Shown here: piece after piece, positions 15,214-25,245 of the stretch
Position numbering within the stretch: position 1 is the first letter of the stretch
How the letters are laid out: each line of letters begins with the position of its first letter
Assembly: GCA_902780135.1 (NCBI GenBank)
Contig: CACZEK010000004.1
Span: 71,146 to 135,145 of the forward strand
Source: an uncultured bacterium
GTDB taxonomy: Bacteria > Verrucomicrobiota > Lentisphaeria > Victivallales > UBA1829
DNA length: 64,000 bases
Direction: 5' to 3'
The notes under the pieces: generated by a model
What the model was told of the DNA's origin: nothing
The model's database searches: none
The model's input: only the letters and a program-made list of their open reading frames with translations
Translations under genes and position numbers: made by a program

Positions 15214-15903
15214 TCATTTCCACGGACGCCTGCTTCCGGTCCAGCCTTTTTCCTTCCAGTAGGCGGCGTCTTTCGGGCCGAATCCCTTCCGCTGGACGAA
15301 GTGCATGACATAGAAGAAAAGCCGGGTCTTCAGCCCCGGGCGGATCTTCCCGTTCCGGCGCACCAGTTTCGCGGCGAGCCTCGAGGTCGCCCGGCCGATG
15401 GCAGCCTTCTTTTTCGGGCTGACGCTCTCCCAGTTCACCGCCGCGACGGCGGTTCCGTACCGGTAGATCTTCGCGACGCCCCAGAAGAACAGGCTGTCCG
15501 CCATGTCCTTCAGCGCGGACTTCACGCCCGCGCCCGCCGCGGTGCAGATGCAGACGCCCTGCTTGCGGAACATGGATTCCTCCGGCCTGTGGACCATCCA
15601 GCGGTATCCGCAGTGGTCCAGGAACGCCTTCATGGCTCCCGTGACGTGGAACACGTAAACGGGGCTGGCGAGGATGACGGCGTCCGCGGCGTCCAGCGCG
15701 TCCGTGATCGGGGCGAGCCGGGCGGAATGCGGACAGTCCGCTTCGTCTTTGCCGAAACACCGGTTGCACCCCGTGCAGAATTCGCCGAAGTCCCGGGGCA
15801 GAAAGAATTCCGTGACCGTTCCGCCCGTTTTCTCCGCGACTTCGCGCGCAATATGGTACGTGGACCCTTTGTGGTCCTGGCCGTGTATGATGACGATTTT
15901 CAT
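15214..15903 (-). CDS. NAD(P)H-dependent FMN reductase / iron-sulfur flavoprotein-like
   Basis: 229 residues, flavodoxin-like fold: MKIVIIHGQDHKGSTYHIA (FMN phosphate loop), then FCTGCNRCF with a further Cys at DCPHS, and LASPVYVFHVTGAMKAFLDH, the usual flavin isoalloxazine loop. The CxxC...C set resembles iron-sulfur flavoproteins, but may be redox Cys only. The C-terminal ~60 residues are basic. Electron-transfer or quinone/nitro-reductase role is inferred. No close partner; stands alone between kdsD and the divergent GH43 gene. Confidence 0.8.
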   Translation of the reverse strand: MKIVIIHGQDHKGSTYHIAREVAEKTGGTVTEFFLPRDFGEFCTGCNRCFGKDEADCPHSARLAPITDALDAADAVILASPVYVFHVTGAMKAFLDHCGYRWMVHRPEESMFRKQGVCICTAAGAGVKSALKDMADSLFFWGVAKIYRYGTAVAAVNWESVSPKKKAAIGRATSRLAAKLVRRNGKIRPGLKTRLFFYVMHFVQRKGFGPKDAAYWKEKGWTGSRRPWK

Positions 15904-16058
15904 AGGCAGCTTCCGGTTTTTGTTTGTTTGAACAGTATAAATGTACCCCGTGAGCGTACCGGAATCAAGACGTTTTGCGAAAAAAGCGGAAAAAATGCTC
16001 CGCGGCGGAAATCAAAGGCTCCGTTCCGTCAATCTTCGGCAGTTTCCGGGGTTTCCGT

Positions 16059-16086
16059 TTGACTTTTGCGGCGGGGAGGTTATATT
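16059..16086 (+). promoter_or_regulatory. Promoter of the GH43 lipoprotein gene
   Basis: TTGACT (16059-16064), 16-bp spacer, TATATT (16081-16086). Predicted start near 16093, ~105-nt leader. Confidence 0.65.
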
Positions 16087-16197
16087 AGCATCATTCCGTG
16101 CGTGCGGACGCATCGCCGCCCGCCCAAGGAAAGACGCTCTTTTTTATCGCGCGTTTCAACCGCCTTTTCCACCTCACGCAACACCAAAGGACCAAAG

Positions 16198-17217
16198 ATG
16201 AAAAACAAACTTCTCCTCGCCGGTTCCGTCATGACCGCCGCACTGCTCGCCGCCTGCCAGTTCTCCGCAGACAAGGTCTATTCCGGCGCCGACCTGGAAC
16301 CGAACGGCAACCCGATCTTCACGGACGCCTGGACCGCGGACCCCGCGCCGCTGGTGGTGGGCAACCGCGTGTACGTCTACACGGGCGAGGACGTCTACCG
16401 CGACGGCGAACAGAACGGCCTGCCCGGCAACTACAACATCGCCGACTGGCGCTGCTATTCCTCGGACGACCTCGTCCACTGGCGGAGCCACGGCGTCCTG
16501 CTGCGTCCGGAACAGTTCCCGAGCGGCATCAAGGGCACGGCGTGGGCATCGCAGGTCGTGGAGAAGAACGGCAAGTTCTACTGGTACTGCACGTACCGCG
16601 ACGACAAAAACGGCGGCAACTCCATCGGCGTCGCCGTCGCGGACACCCCGGTCGGCCCGTTCGTGCCCGTTGAAAAGCCCGTCGTGCTCGACAATATGAC
16701 CAGCGGGCGCAGCGGCTGGAACGACATCGACCCGACCGTGCTGATCGACGACGACGGCACCGCATGGCTCTCCTGGGGGCACACCAACAACTACGTGGCA
16801 AAGCTGAAAGACAACATGGTCGAGCTTGACGGCGAGATCACCGACACCGGCATGCAGAGCTACATCGAAGGCCCCTGGCTCTACAAGCGCAACGGCCTTT
16901 ACTACAACATCTACCCCGGCATGGGACGCGGCGGCGAATGCATCAACTACTCCACCGCCGAGAACATCCGCGGACCCTGGACGTTCCGCGGGCAGGTTAC
17001 CGGCGCGGCGAAGAACAGCTTCACCATCCATCCCGGCGTGGTCGACTTCAAGGGCCGCACCTTCCTCTTCTACCACAACGGCACGCTCGACCGCGACGGA
17101 CAGAAGGGACAGGGACTGCGCCGTTCCGTCTGCGTCGACGAGCTTTTCTTCAACGAAGACGGCACGATCAAGCCCGTGACGCAGACGAAGGAAGGCATCA
17201 CGGAGCCCGTCAAGTAA
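16198..17217 (+). CDS. GH43-family glycosidase, lipoprotein
   Basis: 339 residues. A signal with lipobox (LLAAC, Cys ~20) predicts a membrane-anchored enzyme. It is a five-bladed beta-propeller of the GH43 type: NPIFTDAWTADPAPLVV (general-base Asp), then NDIDPTVLIDDDGTAWLSWG (pKa-modulating Asp), then YIEGPWLYK (general-acid Glu), each typical. GH43 enzymes act on arabinan, arabinoxylan or xylan side chains. Start at ATG 16198 (MKNKLLLAG), in keeping with a signal peptide; a longer frame from 16066 overlaps the promoter. A clear terminator follows. Together with GH51, GH120 and CE7 genes it points to arabinoxylan use. Confidence 0.9.
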   Translation: MKNKLLLAGSVMTAALLAACQFSADKVYSGADLEPNGNPIFTDAWTADPAPLVVGNRVYVYTGEDVYRDGEQNGLPGNYNIADWRCYSSDDLVHWRSHGVLLRPEQFPSGIKGTAWASQVVEKNGKFYWYCTYRDDKNGGNSIGVAVADTPVGPFVPVEKPVVLDNMTSGRSGWNDIDPTVLIDDDGTAWLSWGHTNNYVAKLKDNMVELDGEITDTGMQSYIEGPWLYKRNGLYYNIYPGMGRGGECINYSTAENIRGPWTFRGQVTGAAKNSFTIHPGVVDFKGRTFLFYHNGTLDRDGQKGQGLRRSVCVDELFFNEDGTIKPVTQTKEGITEPVK

Positions 17218-17248
17218 GAAGAAGTTGTCCGATTGAGTTCAATAAAAC

Positions 17249-17287
17249 GGCTGCCGCGCCTCGCACCGGGGACGGCAGCCTTTGTCT
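17249..17287 (+). terminator. Rho-independent terminator after GH43 gene
   Basis: GGCTGCCG (17249-17256) pairs with CGGCAGCC (17273-17280), followed by TTTGTCTT. Confidence 0.75.
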
Positions 17288-17370
17288 TGCCTGAAATCGG
17301 GGCCGGGCGCACGGCTCACGGAAAAAAACTGGTGCGGAAACGGTCTGCAGGAGCCGATTTAAAATGACTT

Positions 17371-17398
17371 CGCCCGGCTCCCGCGCGGGAGCCGGGCG
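17371..17398 (-). terminator. Hairpin after the repeat-protein gene
   Basis: Perfect 12-bp stem CGCCCGGCTCCC / GGGAGCCGGGCG with a 4-base GCGC loop. On the minus strand it is followed by AAGTCATTTTAAA, an imperfect U-tract. Confidence 0.5.
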
Positions 17399-17429
17399 AA
17401 TCAAAAACCCTTAACCAAGGAGAATGATA

Positions 17430-18239
17430 TTAACGGCCTTTCTTGGGCGGAGGATCCTTCCGCTTTTCAGGTTTGACCGTGACCTTTTCTTTTTCTTTGG
17501 GTGCGGGGTGAACCGTCGGCTTTTCCTTTTCTTTGGGTGCGGGGTGAACCGCCGGCTTTTCCTTCTCTTTGGGCGCGGGGTGAACCGCCGGCTTTTCCTT
17601 CTCTTTGGGGGCGGGGTGAACCGCCGGCTTTTCCTTTTCTTTGGGGGCGGGACGGACAACGATAACATCCTTCTCTCTCCGGTCGGGCCGTCCTGGCTCG
17701 TGCCGGATTTCCGGTTTCCCGGGGGCATGCCGGACTTCCGGTTTTCCCGGTTCGGGGCGGACGACTACCGTGCGGGGCGGTTCGGGGCGTCCTGCCTCGT
17801 GGCGGAATCCATGTCCGGGGCCGTGGCCGGGGATGTGCCCGAGCCGGTGTTCCGGCAGGAAGATGACCTTGTGGCGGGGCGGCGCCTGGTGGCGCGGACG
17901 CGGCGGCGGGGTCCATTTCGGCGGGATCGCCGGACGAAGCCCTTCTCCCGCCCAGTGCCAGAGATCGTCGACGAAAACCCAGCCCTCATAATACGGGATG
18001 TATTCGCCCGCGAAGTAGACGTAGTCGTACTCGGGGACCGTTTCCACGATGACCGGCGCCGGACGCGGCGCGAAGATCGCGCAGACCAGGTCCACGATGT
18101 CCGCCGCAAGCCGGAGCCCGCTGTTCGGCGGCGGGGGCGGTTCGTGATGGTCGCGGGCGAAGGTTGCCGGGGCGAGGATGACCGTTGCGGTGAGCGCAGC
18201 GCCGATAGCGAGTGTCCTGTTGAACGTCTTCTTGGTCGT
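17430..18239 (-). CDS. Secreted Lys/Pro/Glu repeat protein lacking a canonical start codon
   Basis: From GTG 18095 the frame gives 221 residues: a YxxPYYEGWVFVDDLWHW segment, then Pro/Arg/His-rich sequence, then five tandem 12-residue repeats (PAPKEKEKPAVH type) and a basic tail. In frame upstream, up to 18239, lies an apparent signal peptide (KKTFNRTLAIGAALTATVIL, then APATFA). AAGGAG (18247-18242) stands 5 bp before an ACC codon where ATG would be expected (MKKTF...); an ACG lies one codon earlier. A promoter is intact at 18304-18331. I therefore extend the gene to 18239 with a non-standard start, but it may instead start at GTG 18095 or be a null allele. Function unknown; envelope protein suspected. 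Confidence 0.6.
   Translation of the reverse strand, partial: TTKKTFNRTLAIGAALTATVILAPATFARDHHEPPPPPNSGLRLAADIVDLVCAIFAPRPAPVIVETVPEYDYVYFAGEYIPYYEGWVFVDDLWHWAGEGLRPAIPPKWTPPPRPRHQAPPRHKVIFLPEHRLGHIPGHGPGHGFRHEAGRPEPPRTVVVRPEPGKPEVRHAPGKPEIRHEPGRPDRREKDVIVVRPAPKEKEKPAVHPAPKEKEKPAVHPAPKEKEKPAVHPAPKEKEKPTVHPAPKEKEKVTVKPEKRKDPPPKKGR
17485..17655 (-). repeat. 36-bp in-frame tandem repeat, five copies
   Basis: CTTTGGG recurs at 17495, 17531, 17567, 17603 and 17639, exactly 36 bp apart. Units differ by a few bases and encode PAPKEKEKPAVH, with late units reading PTVH and VTVK. Confidence 0.85.
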
Positions 18240-18303
18240 GTCTCCTTCTGGTGAGAGGTTGTTTTGTGCTCAAGGAGCGATTTGCTCTTGATTTCCTGAT
18301 AAT

Positions 18304-18331
18304 ACTATATTCCGAATTATTCGAAAGTCAA
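18304..18331 (-). promoter_or_regulatory. Promoter of the repeat-protein gene
   Basis: Minus strand TTGACT (18331-18326), 16-bp spacer, TATAGT (18309-18304). Start near 18297. Confidence 0.6.
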
Positions 18332-18375
18332 ACGAATTTTTAAACTTTTTTCGAAAAAAAAAATTCTTGAGCTCA

Positions 18376-18413
18376 AAAAAAGAGTTCGCCCGGATCCTCG
18401 GCGGGTCCGGGCG
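18376..18413 (-). terminator. Rho-independent terminator after GH120 gene
   Basis: On the minus strand CGCCCGGA pairs with TCCGGGCG (18413-18406 with 18394-18387), then AACTC and seven T. Confidence 0.8.
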
Positions 18414-18454
18414 ATGCTTTGACGGAGTATTTTCAGGACGAATCGCGCCTGCCT

Positions 18455-20488
18455 TTACCAGACGCACAGGCGGTTGCGGCCCGGTTTCAGCCCGGCGAAC
18501 GGGCCGGCGGGATTGTTTCCGTCCGTGCGGCGCTGTCCGAGGTAGTCGCGGTCCAGGATGATGTCCGATCCGTCCGGGTTCTCGAAGAACGCCTCGGATA
18601 CCCTCGTTTCGCCCAGGTCCGCCGTCGACATGACCTGCGTCTTCTGCGCGAGGATGGCTTCGTCGGCGTCCAGTTCGAGGTACACAAATCCGCGTCTCTT
18701 CCGGACGAGCTCGGCGGCGGGCAGATTCGGGGCGGACAAATCCGGCTCGTCCGCCTCGATGCGGATGTCCCAGCCGCCTTCCTTGACCGTGCAGTCCTGC
18801 TCGCCGTCGTAGTGCAGCGCGCCGTTTCCGTAGACGTTCCGCGCGATATAGACGGGCTGCGCCACCTGAAGATAGAGGTTCTCGTCGCCGGGGATGCCGT
18901 TCTGCGGGAACGCCGCCTTGATCCCGGCGATGTATTTCTCGTAGGAATCCGGGTGCCCGTCGAACGCCTCCGTGCCGGTGAAGACGCAGTCCGTCTGCCC
19001 GTGCTTGTCCGCCCCGCCGACGAAGACGTTCTGGTAGAAACGGTCGTCGCCGCCGTAGATGAACGAGGTGCCCATGAGCGCGGTGCTGTGCGGGAAGTGG
19101 TACGGGGTGGAACGGTTCAGGACGTTTCTGTGGAGCGTGTTTCCGAGGACGAGGTTATGGACGTACGCGCCGCCCTGCGACATATTTTCGAAGCTGTAGG
19201 CGGACGCGAAGACGTTGTTGTCGACCAGATACGGGCCGTGCGACACCTCGACCATGAGGTCGCGGACGTTCTGGAAGTAAAGGTTTCCGGTGATCCGTGT
19301 GCCCTGCGTCTGCCAGTCGAGCCAGGTGCCGAGCGTGCAGTCGTGGATGCAGTTTCCGGCGATCCGGACGTCGATGGGCGCGTGCAACTTGATGCCGCCG
19401 ATCTCCCAGCCGAAGAACTCGTGCTTGGCGGCGATCCGGTAGATTTCGTTGCCGGTGATCTCGCTGAAGATGCAGCCCATGTGCCCCACGACGCCGTTCT
19501 GGCCGCAGTCGTGGATCACGTTGTTCCGCACGATGTGCGAGCCGACGTTCTCTTTGTTCCAGCCGAGAAGCAGGGCTTTTGCGACGGATTCGAACTGGCA
19601 CGTGTAGCCCGGTTTCCGCCGGGTCTTCGTGAACAGGTTGTCGCCCGTCTTTTCGTCTTTTCCGAGGCTCACGGCGGAGCATTTCGCGTCGTGGATATGG
19701 TTGTTTTCGATGATCCAGCCCTTGCTCCAGTGGGGGCCGATCAGTCCGGGCTGGTCGCCGGTCGGCGGAGCGAACGGCGTCGCGGCGTGCGCAAGTTCGA
19801 ACCCGGAGACGGTGATGTAGTCCTTCCCGCTCTGTTTCGGGTAGAAGACGCATTTGCGGACGTTGATCTCGACGAGTTCCTTATTGGGATCCGCGCCGTG
19901 GAAGTTCGCCCAGATCGCGGTGTCGTCCGCGCCGACCTCGGCGTACCACTGGAAGACCGTGTCCTCGGGGGACGGGATCGGTTCGCGGTAGGTCTTCCAC
20001 GGATAATTGTGCCCGGTCGTCCGCTTTTCCGCCTTCCGGACTTCCTCCGGCGAGGCGGCTTCATAGAATGCTTTGCCGTTCAGGTAGACCTCGCCCAGGT
20101 GCAGCGTCGGGTACATGGGCGACACCATCCAGTCGCCGTAAAGCCACGTGGCGAACGGGTTGAAATCGCCGAACAGCGAATTGGGGACGACCGCCTTCCA
20201 CACCGTGCCGTCTCCCTCGCGGACCCATCCGGCGATCCGCTCCGAGCCCTTGATCACGACGTGTTCGTTCGGGGCGGCGGTGTAGGTGATGCGCCGCCGG
20301 TCGCATGTGCCGCCGTTCTTCGGGTCGACCCATTCGCGGTATTCGCCCGCGTGGACGATCACGGTGTCGCCCGGCATCGCCAGGTCGGCGGCGCGCTGGA
20401 TCGTGGCGAACGGCTGCGCGGCGGTCCCGGGGTTGCGGTCGGAACCCGATTTGCTGACATGGTACTCGGTTCCCGGTGTTCTTTTCAT
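18455..20488 (-). CDS. GH120 family beta-xylosidase
   Basis: 677 residues, right-handed parallel beta-helix. It matches the GH120 XylC type along its length: EYHVSKSGSDRNPGT start, VIVHAGEYREWVDPK, SGFELAHAATPFAPP, IENNHIHDAKCSAVSLGK. The region LGTWLDWQTQGTRI followed ~20 residues later by VEVSHGPYL fits the catalytic Asp and Glu described for Thermoanaerobacterium XylC (Asp382/Glu405, from memory). GH120 releases xylose from xylo-oligosaccharides. No signal peptide is visible, so it is probably cytoplasmic, acting on imported oligomers. ATG 20488 has AGGAGG at 9 bp. It is 49 bp downstream of the UvrA-like gene and has its own terminator. Confidence 0.93.
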   Translation of the reverse strand: MKRTPGTEYHVSKSGSDRNPGTAAQPFATIQRAADLAMPGDTVIVHAGEYREWVDPKNGGTCDRRRITYTAAPNEHVVIKGSERIAGWVREGDGTVWKAVVPNSLFGDFNPFATWLYGDWMVSPMYPTLHLGEVYLNGKAFYEAASPEEVRKAEKRTTGHNYPWKTYREPIPSPEDTVFQWYAEVGADDTAIWANFHGADPNKELVEINVRKCVFYPKQSGKDYITVSGFELAHAATPFAPPTGDQPGLIGPHWSKGWIIENNHIHDAKCSAVSLGKDEKTGDNLFTKTRRKPGYTCQFESVAKALLLGWNKENVGSHIVRNNVIHDCGQNGVVGHMGCIFSEITGNEIYRIAAKHEFFGWEIGGIKLHAPIDVRIAGNCIHDCTLGTWLDWQTQGTRITGNLYFQNVRDLMVEVSHGPYLVDNNVFASAYSFENMSQGGAYVHNLVLGNTLHRNVLNRSTPYHFPHSTALMGTSFIYGGDDRFYQNVFVGGADKHGQTDCVFTGTEAFDGHPDSYEKYIAGIKAAFPQNGIPGDENLYLQVAQPVYIARNVYGNGALHYDGEQDCTVKEGGWDIRIEADEPDLSAPNLPAAELVRKRRGFVYLELDADEAILAQKTQVMSTADLGETRVSEAFFENPDGSDIILDRDYLGQRRTDGNNPAGPFAGLKPGRNRLCVW

Positions 20489-20537
20489 AGAGTCGGTCCT
20501 CCTGCGTGGTTGTTATGCTTTATGGTATGTGTCGGAG

Positions 20538-23009
20538 TCAAAGGAATCCGCCGGTGCGGCTTTCCGGGCAGCGCCGTATCTCGTCCGGCGTGCCGCATGC
20601 GACGATCCTGCCGCCCGCCTCGCCGCCGCCCGGCCCCATGTCGATCACATAGTCCGCGTTGCGGATGACGTCGAGGTCGTGCTCGATCACGACGACCGTC
20701 GCGCCGCGGTCGATGAGCTTTTGGAACACGTCCAGCATGGTCTGGACGTCGAGCGGGTGCAGTCCGATCGTCGGCTCGTCGAATACGAACACGGTGTCCG
20801 CCTGGCCCCGTCCGATCTCGCCGGAGAGTTTCAGGCGCTGCGCCTCGCCGCCGGACAGGCTGGGCGTTTCCTCGCCCGGCGTCAGATAGCCGAGCCCGAG
20901 GTCGTCGAGCGTTTTCAGGCGTTCGTAGACCAGTTTCATGTTTCTGCAGAAATCCAGCGCGGAATGGATGTCCATGTCCATCAGCTCCGGCATCGTGCGG
21001 GATTCCCCGTTCGCTCCGGCGAGGCGGATCCCGCCCGCCTCTTTCCCGTAGCGCGAGCCGCGGCACGAGGGGCAGGGGATGTCCACGTCCGGCAGGAACT
21101 GCACGTCGAGGCTGATCTCGCCCGTGCCGTCGCAGACCGGACAGCGGAGCCTGCCGGTGTTGTAGCTGAAGTCGCCTGCCTTGAACCCGTGCGCTTTCGC
21201 CTCGGGCGTCCGCGCGAAGATTTTCCGCAGTTCGTCGTGGACGTTCGCGTAGGTCGCCACGGTCGAACGCACGTTGATCCCGATGGGCGTGGCGTCGATG
21301 AGCTTGACCTGGCGGATGCCGTCCGGGTCGATCTTCACGACGTGGTCCGGCATCCTGCCGTGTCCCGTGACGGCCTCCAGCGCGGGGATCAGGCTCTCGA
21401 GGATCAGCGTGGTCTTGCCGGACCCGGAGACCCCGGTCACGACCGTGAACCGTCCCTTCGGGATGTCCGCGGACAACGGCCTTACCGTGTGGATCTGTTT
21501 CGTTTCGAGGTGGATCCTGCCGTTCTCGAAGAGGCCGCCGCCCGCTTTCCGGCGGGTCAGCTTCGCGCGTCCGGCAAGGAACGGCGCGATCCTGGATTCT
21601 TTTGAATTCAAAACCGTTTCGAACGGCCCCTCGGCGATCACGCGCCCGCCGTCCGCGCCGGCGCCCGGCCCCATCTCGATGAGGTAGTCCGCCTCGGACA
21701 GGATCTGCGTGTCGTGGTCGACCAGGATCACGGAGTTCCCGTCGGCGATGAGGTCGCGCATCACGCCTTTCAGCCCCTCGATGTTCGCCGGATGCAGTCC
21801 GATGCTCGGCTCGTCCAGCACGTACAGCACGCCCGTGGTGCGGTTGCGGACCGCCCGCGCCAGCTGCATGCGCTGGCGTTCGCCGGTGGAGAGCGTGGAC
21901 GCCGCGCGGTCGAGCGTGAGGTAGTCCAGGCCGAGGTCGATCAGGCGTCTCGCGGCGGAGAAAAAGGATTCGCAGATGCTTTCCGCCATCGGGCGCATCG
22001 GCTCCGGCAGGGAGCCGGGGACGCCGCCGACCCAGTCCATGAGCTCGGAGAGCGTCATGCGGCAGACGTCGGCGAGGGAGACGCCGCGCAGGCGCGGCGC
22101 GCGCGCCCTGTCCGACAGCCTCGAGCCGCCGCATTCCGGGCACACGCTCTGGCGCAGGAATTTCTCCACGCGCTTCATGCCGTTTTCGTCCTTGACTTTC
22201 GCCAGGGCGTTTTCCACGGTGTACGTGGCGTTGAAATACGTGAAATCCATCTCGCCAGCCGCGCCGTTGGTGCGGTTCTGGTAGATCATGTGGTGTTTGA
22301 CCGGGGGGCCGTGGAACACGATGTCGCGCTCCTTCGCCGTCAGTTCGCGGAACGGCACGTCGGTCCGCACGCCGAGTTCGCGCGCGATGTCCTTCATCAG
22401 CGACCACATCAGCGTCTGCCACGGACGCACCGCGCCCTCGTCGATCGTCAGCGATTCGTCCGGCACGAGCGTGGACTCGTCCACCACGTTCACGGTTCCC
22501 GTGCCGTCGCATTTCCGGCACGCGCCCTGGCTGTTGAACGCCAGTTCCTCCGCGCCCGGCGGGAAGAACGTTTCGCCGCACTCGGGGCAGACGAGGGGCT
22601 GTTCCGCCGCCACAGCCAGCGTCGGCGGGTGGTAATGCCCGTTGGGGCAGCGGTGGCTGGAGAGGCGCGAGAACATCAGGCGCAGGCTGTTGAGCAGCTC
22701 CGTCCCCGTTCCGAACGTGCTGCGGATGCCGGGCACGCCCGGACGCTGGTGCAGCGCCAGAGCCGCCGGGACATACAGCACGTCGTCCACCTGCGCCTTC
22801 GCCGCCTGCGTCATGCGCCGCCGGGTGTAGGTCGAGAGGGATTCCAGGTAGCGGCGGGAGCCCTCCGCGTACAGGACGCCGAGCGCAAGCGAGGATTTGC
22901 CGGACCCGGACACGCCGGCGATCCCGACGATCCGGTAAAGCGGGATGTCGACGTCGATGTTCTTCAGATTGTGAACGCGTGCGCCGCGCACTTCCATTTT
23001 GTTCTGCAT
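20538..23009 (-). CDS. UvrA-like ABC ATPase lacking the UvrB-binding domain
   Basis: 823 residues against ~940 for housekeeping UvrA. Two ABC modules: Walker [10 protein letters not shown] and GVSGSGKTT; signatures LSTGERQR and LSGGEAQR; Walker [10 protein letters not shown] and VFVFDEPT. Zinc modules remain (CPECGETF...[25 protein letters not shown]...CPSCRGSR). After [20 protein letters not shown] the sequence passes almost directly to the first zinc module, so the ~100-residue UvrB-binding insertion is missing, as in UvrA2/DrrC-type paralogues linked to DNA-adduct or drug tolerance. Start ATG 23009 has GGAGAG at 7 bp; a longer frame reaches into the promoter. Probably not the repair UvrA. 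Confidence 0.85.
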   Translation of the reverse strand: MQNKMEVRGARVHNLKNIDVDIPLYRIVGIAGVSGSGKSSLALGVLYAEGSRRYLESLSTYTRRRMTQAAKAQVDDVLYVPAALALHQRPGVPGIRSTFGTGTELLNSLRLMFSRLSSHRCPNGHYHPPTLAVAAEQPLVCPECGETFFPPGAEELAFNSQGACRKCDGTGTVNVVDESTLVPDESLTIDEGAVRPWQTLMWSLMKDIARELGVRTDVPFRELTAKERDIVFHGPPVKHHMIYQNRTNGAAGEMDFTYFNATYTVENALAKVKDENGMKRVEKFLRQSVCPECGGSRLSDRARAPRLRGVSLADVCRMTLSELMDWVGGVPGSLPEPMRPMAESICESFFSAARRLIDLGLDYLTLDRAASTLSTGERQRMQLARAVRNRTTGVLYVLDEPSIGLHPANIEGLKGVMRDLIADGNSVILVDHDTQILSEADYLIEMGPGAGADGGRVIAEGPFETVLNSKESRIAPFLAGRAKLTRRKAGGGLFENGRIHLETKQIHTVRPLSADIPKGRFTVVTGVSGSGKTTLILESLIPALEAVTGHGRMPDHVVKIDPDGIRQVKLIDATPIGINVRSTVATYANVHDELRKIFARTPEAKAHGFKAGDFSYNTGRLRCPVCDGTGEISLDVQFLPDVDIPCPSCRGSRYGKEAGGIRLAGANGESRTMPELMDMDIHSALDFCRNMKLVYERLKTLDDLGLGYLTPGEETPSLSGGEAQRLKLSGEIGRGQADTVFVFDEPTIGLHPLDVQTMLDVFQKLIDRGATVVVIEHDLDVIRNADYVIDMGPGGGEAGGRIVACGTPDEIRRCPESRTGGFL

Positions 23010-23066
23010 CCGGTTTCTCTCCAGCTGGTTCGGTTCGGTCCGCGATCCCCCGGCGGGGTGAAATAA

Positions 23067-23095
23067 ACTATAGCATCGGAAACGGGTTTTATCAA
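23067..23095 (-). promoter_or_regulatory. Promoter of the UvrA-like gene
   Basis: Minus strand TTGATA (23095-23090), 17-bp spacer ending TGC, TATAGT (23072-23067): an extended -10 promoter. Confidence 0.65.
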
Positions 23096-23368
23096 GATTG
23101 TTTTGTCTTTTTTCGGGAAAAAGCAAAAGGCGGAAGGATGTGCGGGTCGCGTGCGGGGCGGGGGACGGTGCCGGATCCCGGACGCCGGGCATGCGCCGGG
23201 GAAGGGCGGCATCGCCGGAAGCCGCCTCAAAAGCCTTTTCTCCCGCAATCCGTTTTTAACGGGAAATTAACGCGGATGCGGCGCGGGAAACGGCTTGTTT
23301 TTTCTCAAAAAGGGGGTAATGTATCGCAGGAAACCGTATTTTTCAACGCATTTCAACAGGAGTCATCC

Positions 23369-25126
23369 ATGATAGAATCACTTCCCCGCATCGGCATCCG
23401 TCCGGTGATCGACGGCCGCCGCAGAGGCGTCCGCGAATCGCTCGAAGAGCAGACCATGAACATGGCGAAATCGGCGGCCGCGCTGATCTCCGGCACGCTG
23501 CGCTACCCGAACGGCAAACCCGTGGAATGCGTGATCGCCGACACCACGATCGGCGGCGTGAACGAGGCCGCGGCGTGCGCGAAGAAATTCGCCGGCATGA
23601 ACGTGACCGCCACGCTGACCGTCACGCCGTGCTGGTGCTACGGGTCCGAGACGATGGACATGGACCCGCTCACGCAGAAAGCCGTGTGGGGGTTCAACGG
23701 CACGGAGCGTCCCGGCGCGGTGTACCTGGCGGCCGTCCTGGCGGCCTACGCGCAGAAGGGGCTCCCGGCGTTCGGCATCTACGGGCGCGACGTGAAGGAC
23801 GCCGACGACACGGAGATCCCGGACGACGTCAGGGAAAAGATACTGGCGTTCGCGCGCTCCGCCGTGGCGGTCGGGCTGATGCGCGGCAAATCGTACCTCT
23901 CCATCGGCGGCATGGCAATGGGCATCGCCGGCTCCATCGTGAACCACGATTTCTTCGAAAGCTACCTCGGCATGCGCTGCGAGTCGGTCGACATGAGCGA
24001 GATCATACGCCGCGTGGACGAGGGCATCTACGACCCCGCCGAATTCGAAAAGGCGTATGCCTGGGTCCGCGCGAACTGCGCCGAGGGGCCGGACAACAAC
24101 CCCGCCGAGGTTCAGCGCACGCAGGAGCAGAAGGATCAGATCTGGGCGTATGTCGTGAAGATGACGATGATCGCCCGCGACCTGATGGTCGGCAACCCGC
24201 GCCTCGCCGAACTCGGATTCCGCGAGGAGGCCGAGGGGCACAACGCCATCGCCGCCGGATTCCAGGGGCAGCGCCAGTGGACCGACCACATGCCGAACGG
24301 AGATTTCATGGAGGCGATGCTCTGCTCGTCGTTCGACTGGAACGGACTCCGCGAGGCGTTCGTGCTGGCGACCGAGAACGACTGCCTGAACGGCACGGCG
24401 ATGCTGTTCGGCCACCTGCTCACCGGCACGGCGCAGGGATTCTCCGACGTCCGCACGTTCTGGAGCCGGGAATCCGTGAAGCGCGTGACCGGATACGACA
24501 TGGAGCACCCCGGCCTCATCCACCTCATCAACTCCGGCGCGACCACGCTCGACGCCACCGGGTGCGCCGAACGCGACGGCAAGCCCGCCATGAAGCCGTT
24601 CTGGGAGCTCACGGACGCCGACGCCGACGCCTGCCTGAAGGCGACGAAATGGCGCGCCGCCAGCCACGGCTATTTCCGGGGCGGAGGATTCTCCAGCTGC
24701 TTCCTCACCCGCGGCGGCATGCCCGTCACGATGAGCCGCGTGAACCTGATCCACGGCCTCGGCCCGGTCCTCCAGATCGCCGAGGGCTATACTGCGGAGC
24801 TTCCCCCCGAGGTCAATTCCGTCCTCGACCGGCGCACCGACCCCACCTGGCCGACCACGTGGTTCGTGCCGCGTCTCACGGGGCAGGGGGCGTTCAAAGA
24901 CGTCTACAGCGTCATGGCGAACTGGGGCGCCAACCACGGGGCGTTCAGCTGCGGACACATCGGCGCCGACCTCATCACGCTGGCGTCCATGCTCCGCATC
25001 CCGGTCGCGCTCCACAACGTCCCGGAGGAAAAAATATTCCGGCCCGCCGCCTGGAACGCCTTCGGCATGGACAAGGAAGGCGCGGACTACCGCGCATGCA
25101 AAAACTTCGGCGCGGTCTACCGCTGA
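23369..25126 (+). CDS. fucI: L-fucose isomerase
   Basis: Isomerises L-fucose (and D-arabinose) to the ketose; Mn-dependent, cytoplasmic. 585 residues against 591 in E. coli. Typical stretches: the start [22 protein letters not shown] (cited in part), [28 protein letters not shown], and metal-site regions [21 protein letters not shown] and near the end [16 protein letters not shown]. Start ATG 23369 with AGGAG upstream; a longer frame from 22979 only covers the divergent UvrA-like start. No fucose kinase, aldolase or permease adjoins it, so the fucose pathway must be completed elsewhere. Confidence 0.95.
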   Translation: MIESLPRIGIRPVIDGRRRGVRESLEEQTMNMAKSAAALISGTLRYPNGKPVECVIADTTIGGVNEAAACAKKFAGMNVTATLTVTPCWCYGSETMDMDPLTQKAVWGFNGTERPGAVYLAAVLAAYAQKGLPAFGIYGRDVKDADDTEIPDDVREKILAFARSAVAVGLMRGKSYLSIGGMAMGIAGSIVNHDFFESYLGMRCESVDMSEIIRRVDEGIYDPAEFEKAYAWVRANCAEGPDNNPAEVQRTQEQKDQIWAYVVKMTMIARDLMVGNPRLAELGFREEAEGHNAIAAGFQGQRQWTDHMPNGDFMEAMLCSSFDWNGLREAFVLATENDCLNGTAMLFGHLLTGTAQGFSDVRTFWSRESVKRVTGYDMEHPGLIHLINSGATTLDATGCAERDGKPAMKPFWELTDADADACLKATKWRAASHGYFRGGGFSSCFLTRGGMPVTMSRVNLIHGLGPVLQIAEGYTAELPPEVNSVLDRRTDPTWPTTWFVPRLTGQGAFKDVYSVMANWGANHGAFSCGHIGADLITLASMLRIPVALHNVPEEKIFRPAAWNAFGMDKEGADYRACKNFGAVYR

Positions 25127-25156
25127 GCCCGGCAGGCGGAATGCCGGATAAAAACG

Positions 25157-25198
25157 CTGCCGCGGAGCGCTTCTGCATTCCGCGGCAGTTCCGTTTCT
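25157..25198 (+). terminator. Rho-independent terminator after fucI
   Basis: CTGCCGCGGA (25157-25166) pairs with TCCGCGGCAG (25179-25188), then TTCCGTTTCT. Confidence 0.7.
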
Positions 25199-25245
25199 GA
25201 TCGTCCGGCACGCCTGCGCCGCGAAGTCCGGCGGGCGGCCGTCTT

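Noticed and set aside
17485..17655. CRISPR-like array
   Set aside because: Contiguous 36-bp in-frame coding repeats with no spacers and no cas genes.
17986..18273. 95-codon minus frame starting at TTG 18273
   Set aside because: Different frame from the signal peptide and repeats; Arg/Pro-rich shadow.
18419..20668. 749-codon plus-strand frame
   Set aside because: Antisense to the GH120 gene, which matches a known family over its full length.
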